Assembly (NCBI RefSeq): GCF_910596095.1
Contig: NC_056533.1
Coordinates: 32,958,662 to 33,022,661 of the forward strand
DNA length: 64,000 bases
Reading direction: 5' to 3'
Source of the DNA: Thunnus maccoyii
Lineage: Eukaryota; Chordata; Actinopteri; Scombriformes; Scombridae
In this document: positions 32,716 through 45,869 of the stretch, in pieces
Numbering within the stretch: position 1 is the stretch's first letter
How the letters are laid out: each line of letters opens with the position of its first letter
The notes under the pieces: generated by a model
Told to the model about the DNA's origin: nothing
What the model saw: only the letters and a program-made list of their open reading frames with translations
Databases searched by the model: none
Made by a program: the position numbers and the translations under genes

Positions 32716-35700
32716 TTTGTGGGCCTGGGCCCAACCACTTGCCACTCAGAGTACATTTTTAGGCCACAATCCTCAACCAAATTCAAAGGATCCTTATCCA
32801 AAATGTTTGTTTATGTTATGCATTTATTAAAATGAATTATCTGCCAATATGTTTTGCAAATGATTTTATCACTTTATGATTTCGATCAAGTTTTGAACAA
32901 GATATAGGCCTAATCCAAATCAACATGTTAAGTCAAATGGCTAAAAATGAAGGGGAAAAAGTAGGTATGCAGATGTACTGCAATTTGGCAGTTGCAAGAC
33001 AAATGATTTTGAAAGGGTTGTGCTCAAAATTCATAATCCATTCAAGCATGTTCCATTGTCTTACTTTTTACACTGTTTTGACTGGTCAATTGTCAGTATT
33101 TTCGCCTCTGCAGTTAAAACAGGACACATGTTTCGATATCATTCCATTATTATTCTGACACTAATTGTTATCAAAAAATTCTTTCACTAGAGGGGTGTTG
33201 TCAAGTACAAAAACCTTAAACCTTCACTTTTATCTTGAAGGTAAAAGCCGAAACCGGAAGTATCGTCCAGCGTGACTACTTACTCATCTGCACTTGTTTT
33301 TTATTTAAAGAGACAGTGTCTTTAAATCGTTGCACTCCGATAAAATAATGTACCATCGAATTCCTTATTCTTCAAAAAAAAAAAAGAAAGAAAAGCCATT
33401 GACCTCTCGTCAGTCAAACTAGATATCTCATCTTGATGTTTCAGCTTGCAATATATTGCTAGCTATAATTTGAACTGTTGCATTGACCCTCATTTGTAGT
33501 AACTAATCGTTTTTTTTCTTCCATTTTTAATGTGGTCACTTGCCAAATAAATTATATTATTTATTACAGTTTTTAAAAATGGATTATAAAATTAATTGCT
33601 ATAAGGTTTTCTTACCTTAGATTGGTCTCTATTTCATAAGTCTAGCATGGGGATCAACACCTATCAGGAAGTGTCATGTCTTTTCACTGTTTGTCCTAGC
33701 CCTCCCATAAGGCAACAGCAGAAAACAGGTTCCTTGTATGACCTGCATTTCCTGGTATGCACAATTTGCGCTGTTAGAGGACAGTGCCTGGGGCAAATGA
33801 TGGAAAAAAAACATAAAATAGATATCAAACATGACTACATTGATACATTTCCATGGGGAAGGTATCTGAAAGTCACTTTGGCTTGTTCACATGTTGTTAT
33901 CAGTTTTTAGATTTCAAATTTTAAACTTGTTTGGAGGTTGCTACCAGAGGATGTCAGACTGCAGTATTGCTCATTAAAAATCTGAAAATGCACAATGACT
34001 TACTAAACTTGATGACAAACATTTCAGAAATATTTTTTTAAAACTTAGTGGCAGCCAAAGACAAGCAAAGAAAATAGTAATGTCATGTCCTTGAAAAATA
34101 ATCTCACACCCAACAGTAGATGATTGAACAGCAGAACCACAATGAGAGTGAACAACACAGGAGACAACAAGAATGAGGAGTCTTGGCAGTTTTTTTATGA
34201 GGACATAAAGGACAAAAAAGGAGTCAGTGTTTTAAGGCTATGTGTTACCATGCCAGTTTTTACAGTTAACTAAAGGTCAAGAAGGTTTTCAGATACAAAA
34301 CCAACACAGTTTTATTTCATTAACTTTTGTATTGTAGATAAGACTCAACCTAATTTATATGGCTCATTTTATAGTTCAGTATGGACACAGTCTTTGCGAT
34401 GAGATGTCTTCCCTTCCAGTTGTCAGCTTCGGTTTTGAGGAAACCAGCTTTCAAAATGTGTGATTGCATGGATGTATTTGGGTATTTAATACAATATTCC
34501 AACAGTACTTGAAAAATCGTCTCCTTCTTCTAAAGCTGTTAGTCATGAATACATCTAACTGCACATTTACTTGTACTTTTGATAGAAAATGAAACAAAAT
34601 TCAACAGCAGTAGTGAAAGTGTTTGCCTAATAGCATTGTTTAACATTGCAGCAGAAAGATGATGAGAATACTGCATGCAGTAATAACATAATTGAAATAT
34701 GAATTATTATTATGAATTATTAAATCTACCCCACCCCCACCCCACCTTAACTGAATTATTTGCTTTTCCTCTAATTCCTAATATTCACTACTCTACTGAT
34801 ACTTATACTACTCTTGTACTACAGCCTCAAGACAGTAGGGGGCAGCAAATAATCAATGTTTCTCATGCAGCTGGCTGCAGGATTATCAGTCCAGACTGAC
34901 ACATCCCTTGTGTGAAGACATTACGTAGTTGCATAGTGATGATAAGTATAATTCTACATAGTGGGAAATAGTACACAACAAAGAGCACAGTATACCAACT
35001 CAAAACACCACCAGCGCAACACCAGTCACCTGTACATGATGTAAAAGGTGTCTTTATTAATTCATACACCAACCCTCTCATTTAGACTACCTAATTGCTC
35101 CTTTCATTTGCCTCAGAGCAGCAACCCAGGGATATTTTGGTAACATGGTAACCACACTCCTCCCCCACCCTGATTTATGGGAAAACAAAGAACAGTAAAG
35201 AAAGTTTAACTTGCACTTTACTTTCCTGTCCAGCCCTTGTCAAACCCTGTGTCTTTCACACTGTCATCCCTTCTCCTGTTGCTCAGTTGCTGGAAAATTG
35301 CTGTGTGTTGTCTGTCAGTGTCTGTCAGTGTCATATTTTCTGCTACAGTACACAGCAGTCACTTTGCTGGTGTACCAATGTTCACTGCTGAGTTGGTAAA
35401 ATATGCTGAGTTGGCAAGATATGCCCATGGATATCTCAGCGCTCAGCAAGAATGTAAACGCCCATGGATATATCCATGGGCTATCCACCTTCAAGAACAC
35501 AGGCAGCATTTGTACAGTCTGACTCAACCTACAACACATCCATCAGCCAGGCAATGTGTGACCCCTCACTGTGCTCCTTTTTGCTCAGGCTTTGGTAGGG
35601 GAGAAATGCTGCGCTGAAGCAGAGTTTGCTATTCATAAGACGGTCCGCCGTCTTGACCTCTGCCAGCTGGGGAGATTTCCACACTTTATTAGCGAGTACA

Positions 35701-38700
35701 AAAATGGAGGGAAGATGCTGCAGGTGGTATCTTGGATCATGGAGGTTTTGGAGCATATACTGTACATTAGTTTATCTCCACCCAATATTTGAATGAAGTG
35801 CTCATGTCAGATATAGGAAACAAGCAGTTGTCGAGCTCAGAGCAGAAAATAAAGATGAACGGAATAGTTAGACTGGATGAAATATAACACGTATCATAAC
35901 CCTAAGAAAACAGCGAATTGTGTCTAATTGTGGATCTGAGCAGAATGGCTGCTGCTTTTCTTTAAGATAATTAGAGTTGAAGAATACACAAAAAACTATA
36001 TCAAAGACTATATAGACTAGAATTATTAGAATGCAAAAACTTATGCTTCATCTGCATTGTTTTATCTAAATTATTTTTATCTTTGGTGACTTGCTATGAA
36101 TTTGGGAAGATATTAGATTTATTGTGAAAAACACTGTTTAATCTGTGTGTCTGATACACAGTTTAAAAGAAATACATGCATTTTTAATATTACACTGAAC
36201 CACTTTCACATTTTGCCATTGCAGAAACAAATTGCTCTTTATAAGACAACTAATTCTTACATTTTTATCATACTAGATTTAGTATTGAGCTATTTCTGCT
36301 GGCTTGTTGTTATGCTACAGTTCAGTCAGCTCGAATCAACTACTGGATGTTGCCACAGCCACGCAGTTACTGAATGACAAGTAGAATACCACCCACACAG
36401 TACTGAATCCTGAATGTGAACATCAAGGACAGAGTTTCCAGACTTTGCCCTAAACCATTTACCATTTAAACCCTTCTGCAAATGTCAAGGGCCTCATTCA
36501 ACAAACATCTGTGATGACCACTTGATAATCCAAATGACATAAATACCCTTATCTAAATACCCCTCTACTGCATCTTGTTCTAGTTTCATAGTAAAAGGCA
36601 TGGTTAATGTCCATTTCAACACTCCATGTAAAGGTGATATGTTGGAATGGACGATGACCTCTGTAACTACTGAAGGCAGGAGTTAATATAAAAAAGGTGG
36701 AGCTTTACTGACAATAATTATAATGGAACAGAGGAAACTAAATTGACTCTAAATTGCAACACTAAATACATTTTGGAGGAAATGTAATGCTACCCAAATT
36801 GCGTCATCACAAAAAACACACAGGTTCATCCAATCATCCGCAGTAATTTTGACCTTTTAACAGATCACAAACCTGTAGGACACTGAAAGAATTATGCAAT
36901 TGAGACAAGCTTGTATTCTTTTATTTAATAAAGTTGGCTGATAAATAATTAATTGTTACACGGTTTAGTGAAAAGGCAAGGAAGCAGCCTTTTCCCCAGA
37001 CCAAAAAACAATAGACCTCCTTTTCACTATCATTAAATGAGGGTGTTGTAACTACAGTTTCAGTAAAACTGTTATGGTTAACCCATGCCACTGCTGTGCT
37101 GGTCTATAGGTAATTGCTGTTCGTAATGAATCCTCCAGCAAGTGCGGTGAATAGATTATTAGGCCAACAAGGGTGAGCTGTGTGGTACAGTCCACAGGGC
37201 AGCTTAATTTCAGACACATATAATCCTCCCTTGTGGCCCTGAGTTGGTTTCCCAGCTATACCGCTTTTACTACTTTGATCTCACTGTGGTTTGAACAACC
37301 TCTGCTTTCTCACATGTCCAAAGAAAAGAGGGAACACAGGATGTGTTCCTTAAGAGTTTTTATGTTCCTTTCAGTAGGAGTATTACAGACAGCTTAAAAG
37401 AAAAGGTTGACAGGTTGATGGACAAAATACATAAAAATTAAACCATGAGTACAAACTGCAGTTACAGTATGTGTGTTGGATCCTGGTTTTGAATGGCTGC
37501 AGATTTCATACATTTTGATACAGTATTTAATGTGCATCCTGGATGTCATTTCAAGTAGTTATCTTTTAAACTCATACAAATGGTGTCAACATCTATCTAC
37601 ATACAGTATGTCACTGATCAAAAAAAAAACCCTCTGGTGTACTGATAATATACCATAAACCAACTGCAGTGATCAGTATCTTTGTTTCGCTACTTATAAC
37701 AATGTAAAAGAGTGAAAGCCACAAATCTCAGCATTAAGGTCAGCCATTTCTACAGTTCACCAACCCTATTTAGTACCCAAGAGTCAGTAAAAATCTTAAG
37801 ACCCTGTAAGGACATTTGCTCTAAATGCAAACATAAAATAGATTTAGAGGAACAATGTAGGAATTTTAAAATGCAAAAATTCTGCCTTTCCTCCTTTAGA
37901 CTAAGTTATGAACTGCTGAACAGCATTTAGTTCACTGACATGAATATTTAGCTTCATTATTTCTTTCTAAAGTTAAGAATTACAATTTTATATTAGCAAA
38001 AATGTAGTAATTCATGAACTATTTTTCTGTGTTTCTACATTATCTTTAATTTAACGAATGATACACCAATAATTGTAATTCAAGAATATGCAACTTTATT
38101 AAGAAATGACGGACACTGAAGTCTATCTAAGAAAATAAGTAAAGAAGCTTCAACCATTCCAGCTGCCTTACTTGTGTGACTAACAAGCCTTCAAGGAACT
38201 GTTTGTCTAAGCTAGATGAATAGGAGAAAGGATGAAAACCAACTGTGCCATTGACTGAGCAAAGCTATGTATTTAGTTTCTCATTATCCTAGATAATGCT
38301 TAAATATCAAAGTTGAATTTCTTCCTTTCACACTATATATACAATATATGATATAAACACATTTATTGTGAACAATCCATGCTTAAATGTCTTCATGCAT
38401 GTCTGAGTGTTAATGTTTCTGAAGGTGACCAGCAGGGTTTCTTCACCTGGATGATTTCTTCTCAGTGAGACAAAAGTCACTTCCTATGATGAGAAATGAA
38501 GTGAAAGGCATTTAATTGAGGGGATGCTACCCTGGCCATTATGACACATAAAACATCCCAACCTTGTAAGACTTTAAGAGCCAAGAAAGGAGGACAACCT
38601 CCTGAAGAACTAAGACCATAAAACATGAATGAGCTATCGTCTCAGAATTAAATAGCACCATAGAGCTATTAAGAATCTCTTTAACTATTCAGTGTAATCT

Positions 38701-39070
38701 GGCCATCATCTTCTTAGCTTGGCTACATGAAATATAGCCGCAGTATACAGATGTCCTATTTGTCATTGTCAGACTGACATGTTTGGCTTTGTTCACTAGG
38801 CTGGCAGGCTCCAAACTCCTGTCATCAGTGACCTAAACGAGTCTGATGACTCATCCTTCAGTGAGGAGCAACAGTCACACTGTGGAAAAAGAAAAAGAGC
38901 AAATAAAACATTTGTTGTACTTACCAGTAAAGTTGTCACACATGATCTTGATTAAAAGGTTGCTCTACACATCTTTGCAATATTGTTACTTTCAAGAGCT
39001 TATGCAGACAATGTAAAGGATAAGGCTGGTAATTTTCTATATTTTTTTATATTTTAATGCACTCATCCCA
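32716..39070. other. AT-rich intergenic region, no gene recognised
   Basis: I find only chance reading frames. Points of note: an ETS-consensus ACCGGAAGT at 33253-33261, a 22-bp palindrome at 35460-35481, and a more complex stretch at 37130-37270. No exon, RNA gene or autonomous transposon is visible. Confidence 0.5.
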
Positions 39071-39325
39071 CTTACAAGTATTGTGTGTGTATCTAAAGCC
39101 TGATATATCTTATTCCTCTGTGCTGTAGACCACCATTGTTGCCCTTAAACTGTTATTGCAACAAACTAAAATGCCCAAACTCTGTGGGGCCAGGGAACAT
39201 GTCACCCAGTGCAACAATGTGGCTCATTGACGTATTTTTTTTATAGTTTTTGGACAACAGTGGAGGTCTACGGCACAGAAGAATAAGATATATCAAGCTT
39301 TGGATACACACACAATTCTTGTAAG
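39071..39325. mobile_element. Foldback MITE
   Basis: Inverted arms of about 72 bp: CTTACAAGTATTGTGTGTGT continuing to GATATATCTTATTCCTCTGT on the left, and the near-identical complement ending at 39325. The total is 255 bp with no coding potential. Confidence 0.75.
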
Positions 39326-39671
39326 TAGGATCAAGTAGAATCAATCATCTTATAAGATGGTTTAGCGCTCACATGAGATTTGTTGACAATAAGAAAAATA
39401 CAGAAAATCATCAAACCTGAGCTCTTTTATGTTTCGCAAATTGAAACTACAGCAAAGAAGGCAGAACAATAACAATAATATAGTGTAATTTGTGAAGATA
39501 TTTCAAGGTGAAGAAAATGTTGCACAATATACAGTACACGTTGAATCCTATGAACACACAGATATTGTATATATATATTTAAATTTATGTAATCAGAATG
39601 TATTTTTTATTTTTTTTATTTTGCAAGGTGAAAGAACAATGTGAGAAGTACAAGAGGTGACAGATTAAACA

Positions 39672-40030
39672 GCCTCAAAAATGACCATTAAGGTAAATGA
39701 ACACCTCTCTGAAACATGATGTGAATGTCCTACTTGAGCTTTCCCTGACTGTCCACCTTCTCCTGGTCGATGACTTGGATCCTTTAGTTGATGCTGTGAC
39801 CGGTTTGGTCTTATATTTTGTCATGCAGTCTTTTGTCCAGGGCTCTTGCTGTCTCACCGATGTAGTGTCCCCACAGTTGTTGCATGCTGTCATACACCAC
39901 ACTCCAGTTTTCCTCTCTGGGGGAGTCCTGTCTTTACAGTGTACTAGCTGAGATCTTTGAGTGTTAAATGTTTTGTGGTTAAGTGCTGTGGTGGTGTTCC
40001 TTTTGAACCGGAGTCTCTGACTAGATGTCC
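39672..40030 (-). pseudogene. Penelope-like retrotransposon fragment (GIY-YIG endonuclease region)
   Basis: The minus strand encodes QLVHCKDRTPPERKTGV. One base frame over, it then gives YIGETARALDKRLHDKI, TGHSIN, IQVIDQEKVDSQGKLK and DIHIMFQRGVHL, broken by stops. The core Y-IGET--R-L--R plus the preceding LVHxKD segment resembles the C-terminal GIY-YIG endonuclease of Penelope-like elements of fish. No reverse transcriptase domain is present upstream, so this is a truncated dead copy. Confidence 0.55.
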
Positions 40031-40823
40031 CCAAGATGAGAGGGGTGTGGAATATACAGCATTTAAACCAGTAGTTACTATGAGAGCATAAAGAAAGACT
40101 CGTAAACAAACATAGTCAATATACAATATTAGGCTACTGTAAAACAAGTCAAAGGTACTACCACACTACACCCCTTTAATTTCAACTTAATTTAAAATAA
40201 GTTTGACATAACAATACAAACAGGAACCACCTTTTCCCAACCGGGACGTGGCCCAAACTCATTCAAATTTATGGGCCTCAGTAATTTGGGAAATAACATC
40301 TGTTGGAACTTTGTCATAGACATTCAGTTATTTCTCAAGGTATCCAATAAATAAGTTTAGAGTCAAACAGATAAGGTTTTATAACTACCTCCTTATCCAG
40401 TCAATCTGGAGTAATAGACCTTCAACAGGGCCATCATCCTGCAGCTGAAAGGATTCATTCAAACACATTACATATCCATTTTAGAGGAAGAGAAAAAAGA
40501 AATTCATAACTCAGAATGATAATACAAAGCAAGGATTTCTTCCTTATTTTGTAAGGTTAGAGCTTCAGATGACTCATAATTTAAATTATAAATTGTAGTG
40601 TGCTCAGTTTCATGTTGGCAATCATTGTGTAAGTCTTGAGAGGGGGTAGATCTGATTTTGGAGGCCCCTCAGTTACAGTTCAGGCTTGGTCAACTTTTGA
40701 CTTTTCATCTCTTGCGTCACCCCATCACGCAAAATCAGTTACCAGGGAAAATAGCTCATCAGTGTGAAAGACAAATGATTAAATAAGTGGGGCAGGTGTG
40801 CGTGTGTGTACACTCACATACAT

Positions 40824-40853
40824 AGTGTGTGTGTGTATGTGTGTGTGTGTGTG
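40824..40853. repeat. (GT)n microsatellite
   Basis: A GT dinucleotide tract interrupted once by AT. Confidence 0.9.
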
Positions 40854-40855
40854 GT

Positions 40856-40990
40856 CCAGGTATTCCTCATGTTGTGGGGACATAAATCTGTTAACATGGC
40901 CATGTTGTGGGGACTCGCCTCCCTTATGGGGATAAAAAGCAAGTCCAGGAAGCCCAGTCTCCAGGAAGTGAATGTAAATCAATGTAATGT
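40856..40990. repeat. Dispersed repeat containing GTTGTGGGGACAT motif
   Basis: Two copies of (A)TGTTGTGGGGAC (40870 and 40903) sit between two GT microsatellites. The block CATAAATCTGTTAACA...GCCTCCCTTATGGGGA is one I recall as a repeat in many fish genomes; family unknown. Confidence 0.4.
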
Positions 40991-41013
40991 CCTCTGAAGT
41001 AATGGAGACACAA

Positions 41014-41038
41014 CTGTGTGTGTGTGTGTGTGCGTGTA
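41014..41038. repeat. (GT)n microsatellite
   Basis: A TG dinucleotide tract with one CG interruption. Confidence 0.85.
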
Positions 41039-41080
41039 GTGCAGTGTGATGGGGTGGTAATTCTCCATTCTCTCATGGCC

Positions 41081-41215
41081 CAGGCGGCGTTTCTGCTGAC
41101 ATAGTGAAATATTGATGTGGAATAAATTCCCGTCTAATTACAGTGGCTGAATTAATCGGGAAGCGTTTAATTAGCAGAGTTTTCTTTTCAGTCGAGGGGA
41201 GGTTTTGATCTGAGC
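41081..41215. promoter_or_regulatory. Possible conserved enhancer with homeodomain-site cluster
   Basis: Three homeodomain-like cores occur within about 40 bp: CTAATTAC, GAATTAATC and TTTAATTAGC (about 41133-41175). They are embedded in complex, non-repetitive sequence flanked by microsatellite. Conservation is inferred from appearance only. Confidence 0.3.
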
Positions 41216-41554
41216 CATATGGCTGCTCCCTCTGATGTGCTGTGGTTCACAGGCTTTTAAATATGAACTACTTTTGTTAGATGCCTCAATGAAACAAGCT
41301 TTTTGGTGACAGAGGGTAAATTGTGTAATAGCCCCAGGTAGTGATACTTGTAATGCCATTGCATACAGCATTTTCAATATTTTTTATATATTACCTCAGT
41401 GTATAAACACATGTATGCAGATTTGTGGAAAATTAAAATTAGGATGATATAGTGGGAATATTTTTAGGGCACAATAGTCACGTGGCTCTAGTGGCGGCAA
41501 TGTCGGCTGGTACATCAGTTTTTTGGCATACAATATTGTCTTATAATATTGTAC

Positions 41555-42080
41555 AAATAGTCATGGTTCCCTGAGGATAAATCTGAATGACTTTGGTGAT
41601 CCCCTGACTTTATATCTAGCACCACCAGCAAGTCAAACTTTTCAGTTATCTGCTACTGAACATGAATTAGCACAAAAGACTATATAGACATTCAGGTTCC
41701 CAGATGAATACTCCTAATCCTCAAGTGCCAACATGAAGTTTACATTTGTGGTTCAGAGTGAAATGTCTCAACATTGGATTGACGTGTAATTTGGTATTCA
41801 TGTCCCCCTCAAGATCACTTAACTTTCTGGCACCATCATCAGGTCAAAATTGTTATTTTTCTAATATTTAAGTTCATGACCAAATACCTGAAAACTACTA
41901 CTGTCATTAGGACAGTAGTTGTACTTTGTTTTTAGTGTTAAATGTATATAGTTCTTAAAATGTTAGCATGGTAACATACCAAACTAAGAGGGTGAGCATG
42001 GTAAACATTCTACCTGCTAAATATCAGCATGTTAACATTGTCATTGTAGACACGGTAGTATGTTTGTTTTAGCATTTGGC
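41555..42080. repeat. Dispersed teleost repeat
   Basis: Phrases such as GACTTTGGTGATCCCCTGAC, CACCACCAGCAAGTCAAA and GAGCATGGTAAACATT...CAGCATGTTAACATTGTCA are ones I recognise from a very widespread fish interspersed repeat. No ends or coding region were found, so the family is not assigned. Confidence 0.5.
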
Positions 42081-42673
42081 TCAACATACCAACCGCTGTT
42101 CCTAATGCCAAGCACACACTACATGACTTTCAAAGTCATCAGATTTCTGTAATACTGTTCATACTTCACAACTTTCTGTCTTGTAATTGGGAATCTTGAA
42201 GTTGTTGTGGTTTGCACACTACAGGACTGGTGGACACACATTACAAGATCTTTCACCAGGAGGTCTGGTCTGTCTGGTCTCTAATCTATGTTTTGTCACA
42301 AAAACACATGTGAGAAGAAACACATGAAATGACACATTACCATGTGTGAGACAGGGTTTTTTTCTTCCAGAAATGGATGCTTGCAAGAAACGAGTGATGT
42401 AAGTTGTTTGTGTGCTGGTTTGCAGTGAAAAAACAAGGAAGAAAAAGAAAATAATATAGGTGAGAGAATGGATTGGGATACACGGGCAGCAAGGATTGTC
42501 TGTTCTGCAGCGAGAGTTGGAGGTAAATAAATATTTTTGCAATGAAAACTTAGGTAGTTGCCTGCTCGTATATTTTGGTTCGGCAAGGATGACAAGGTTA
42601 CAAATACTGAAAAGCTTGTGTATATGCAATGTATTCTGATAGAAACTATATTACTGTGGCTGCATACAAATAG

Positions 42674-45479
42674 ATGCATGATAAGACTGGGTTCAGGGAG
42701 CTACTGCGGATGACAGCAGAAGAGTTTGATTTCTTGCTGGGGATGGTCAACCTCATAACCAAGCAGGGCACCAAATTGAGACTGGCAATATCCCTGAGAG
42801 AGTGTCTATCTTTGACCCTGTGGTTTTTGGCGATACGTGGGTCTGCCAGAGCTATATCAAAATAATATCACATTGATTTAGCCGTTGTTCATTTTAAATG
42901 TCTGATTCTGTATATTTTGTAATTATTTTATTTCTCATGTAGGTGAAACATTCAAGTCCCTCAGGTTCCAGTACAAGATTAGGACCAGCACTATTTCACA
43001 GACAGTTATGGAGATCTGTGCTGCTCTGTACCAGGTCATAAAAAAGACTTCCTGAAGGTAGGATCTGTTTACCACCACACATTAGGCTATTGTAGACACA
43101 AAGATAATATGCTCTATTAAGCAATCTGGCAAAAATCACAATATTTGTATTTTGATAGGGCACTGCTATTATATTTATTATGTAATTAAATTGTAATGTA
43201 TAGAGTCATAGTCTTAAGTCATGAAATCATATTCACAGTACTGCAGAAATTTATTATTTTTACCATCAATGGCAAATATAAGAATCAGTGTACCAAATGA
43301 AGTTTAACTCCTAGCCTTAACTCCTTACTGTTCTTTTCTTCTATTGTTAGACACCATTAACAGAGGCAGAATGGCAGACTATAGCCCGGGACTTTGAATT
43401 GAAATGGCAATTTCCACATTGCATCGGTGCACTTTATGGGAATCACATCTACATGCAACCTCCGACATGAAGTGGCAGCCTTTACCATAATTACAAGGGC
43501 AGGTTCCCTGTGATAACGGTGGCTGCTGTGGATGCAAACTATAAGTTCATCTATGCAAGTGTGGGTATCCAAGGTAGGGTCTCAGAATCTGGACTGTTCA
43601 CTCACTCTGACCGGCGCAAAGTGAGGGGCCTGATGCATATCCTTTAAGGCATGACCTGTTGTCAGCCGGTTGCCAGCAAATAAGTTAATTATTCAATCCT
43701 TCTGTAAGCAAGGATTGGAAATACATAGAAGACAATATGTTACAAAGCTTAAACATTGACACAAAATGTCTATATTTTATGAAAATATTTTCAAAAGGAA
43801 ATCATGCAAAGCCCAATCAAAGCGTCATTTAACATCCTGAAATCATGTACAAAGATCACTGGGATTAACACAGCTACTCAATAAATCAACAGCTATGGCA
43901 GAACTCAAATATAACAGTAAACAAAAAGGTCATAAAATTGAATAATGGAATAATTGGATAGACCATGGAATCAGTAGCTTTATTTTCTAATAACTGTTTT
44001 AAAACCTTTAATGAGTTAATCATTGAACATAGTATCCCACAATGAGTGGGAGTACTTAAATTACATCACTTTACAGCATACTATTAAAAAAGAATATTCC
44101 CATAGATAAATTGAACATTGACACACACGAATTTGAAAATGTGCCTTTTAACCACAGCTTTTGCAATAAAAAATATAGTTCAAATGTGTCAAATTTTAAA
44201 TGAAAGCACCGAAGATCAATTTAAGACTTGTGCAATGAAATGGATCAGGGATCTCCACAAACAAGTGGATGATATTTCCTGAAATGATATATGGAAAAAC
44301 ACAAGGCAGCCCTTCCATTGTACAAAAAGACAAACTAAGGCAATTTAATACTTAACAGAGTATACTACACCCTAACACAGCTGTATAAAATGAGCATAAG
44401 GGATGACAGTAAGTGTATAAAATGTGGTGCTGCTGAAGGAACTCTTCTCCATCTCTCATGGGACTGCAAAAAATTAAAGATCTTTTGTTGGGTATGACAA
44501 AGCAAGCAATGAACTACACTAATATAGTCATTCCACTTACATCACAATCATGTATATTGGGAGATTTGCATAACTTCAGCAGAGTATCTTCAAAGAATAA
44601 AAAATATCTTTCTTTCATTATGTGTGGTCACAAAAATAGTAATCATGAATAAATGGATTGCTTTAAATACACCAGCTCAGAAAGAATGGATCACTGAAGC
44701 GTTGTTGGAAAAGGTAGCTTTCCAACTGCAAAATAATGAGACAGAATATGCTGAAAAATGGGTGCCAGTGGAAAAGTACTTAGTGTCAATATAAAAAAAT
44801 AAAATTAAAAAAATCCAAGACCACCATTTTTTTTCTATTTAATATTTTATTTGTTTTTTTTTTAATCTAGGCTAATGATTGTTGTCTTCTTTTTCTGATA
44901 ATGCTGTTCTACAGTATCAACACTGCATGTTATCTGTGCTGTCAGATGAAAGTACAGCAATGATGTTTATGACTGATATTGTTTGAGGGGTGCATTGGTA
45001 TAGGGTTGAAGGTTTGAAGGGATTTGGAAATGGTAGGACTCACTTGTATGCTGACTTACTGTTAGAAATGCATATCTTTTGTCATTTTGTTTGTATTTTG
45101 TGAATCAATAAAAAAAAAAGGCATGACCTCATGATCATTCAGGCAGATGGACCGCAGTCAAAGGGTACTAAACTATCATCTCTCTAGGGCATAGAGAGTA
45201 GGTGCATTTGACATTCTTGCAAACAGGCTGAGGGTTTTCAGATCCACCATATTGTACTTGCAGCCAGACAAGGTGGTTAAGATAACTATGACCTTTCTAT
45301 GCATCCATAACTTCTTCCATGAGCGCAGGTCTGAGGCATATAGACCTCCATCCTTTGCAGCCTGTGAGAATGCTGTCCATAACATAGTTGGTGGAGCCTG
45401 GAGGAATAAAGGGATGGGGGCTTTACAGCTGGTGGAGCATAGAAGGGAGTGCAACCCAACAATTACTGTAAAAATGTAA
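42674..45479 (+). pseudogene. PIF/Harbinger transposase relic (HARBI1-like), split by a LINE
   Basis: Pieces on plus: FRELLRMTAEEFDFLLGMV and SLTLWFLAIRGSARAIS (42674-42867); GETFKSLRFQYKIRTSTISQ through LYQVIKK (42942-43050); TPLTEAEWQTIARDFELKWQ, HCIGALYGNHIYMQPP, then after a stop KGRFPVITVAAVDANYKFIY (43351-43620). After the inserted LINE come FDILANRLRVFRSTILYLQP and KVVKITMTFLCIHNFFHER...YRPPSFA (45190-45479). The order and motifs match Harbinger DDE nucleases. The first catalytic Asp of the CIGALDG motif is Tyr, an in-frame TGA occurs near 43468, and the LINE removes continuity, so it is inactive. Intron-like gaps with AG acceptors separate pieces. Its partner gene lies downstream on the opposite strand. 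Confidence 0.75.
43658..45117 (+). mobile_element. 5'-truncated L1-type LINE inserted in the Harbinger transposase
   Basis: The insert is bounded by a 12-bp duplication, AAGGCATGACCT, at 43646-43657 and 45118-45129, and ends in CAATAAAAAAAAA. On plus it encodes the decayed C-terminal part of an L1-like reverse transcriptase ORF: IIGWTMESVALFSNN, NELIIEHSIP, and the Cys-rich CIKCGAAEGTLLHLSWDC motif (about 44419-44466). About 1460 bp, truncated at its 5' end. Orientation is the same as the interrupted transposase. Confidence 0.8.
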
Positions 45480-45869
45480 CAAAACCTTCTGTGTGATTAT
45501 TGTCTCACCCGCAAGTTGCGTTCCTTGGCAGGAGGAACACATGAAATGTGTAGTTATTTTTGTAATGTAAGCATTTTTTTTCTTGATATGTGTGTGTGTT
45601 TATATACTATATATTTTCATGTTTATACTGCATTGCCTTTTAAGGATTTTGGGGTGAAATGTGTACGATACTGGTGGTGCATGTGAGGAGGAGGAGGATT
45701 ATTCCTTTCAGCATCTTGAGTATCATATATCATATTCATGATGTTCCTTTTCAATCTAGTTAGATTGAGTCAGATGCTACCTGGTTTCCAAATGTAGTGA
45801 ATGCATAAGGAGTTGGGTCAGCATCAACTTTTGTTGCCATTTGCTTTAAAACAACAAGCTTCTGCAGCT

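Noticed and set aside
35237..35617. 126-aa plus-strand frame with a hydrophobic start resembling a signal peptide
   Set aside because: Repeated CTGTCAGTGT sequence creates the hydrophobic run; no similarity or downstream exon.
42219..42679. Minus-strand frames of 127-136 aa at the left edge of the Harbinger copy
   Set aside because: No similarity to Harbinger proteins; probably non-coding subterminal sequence.
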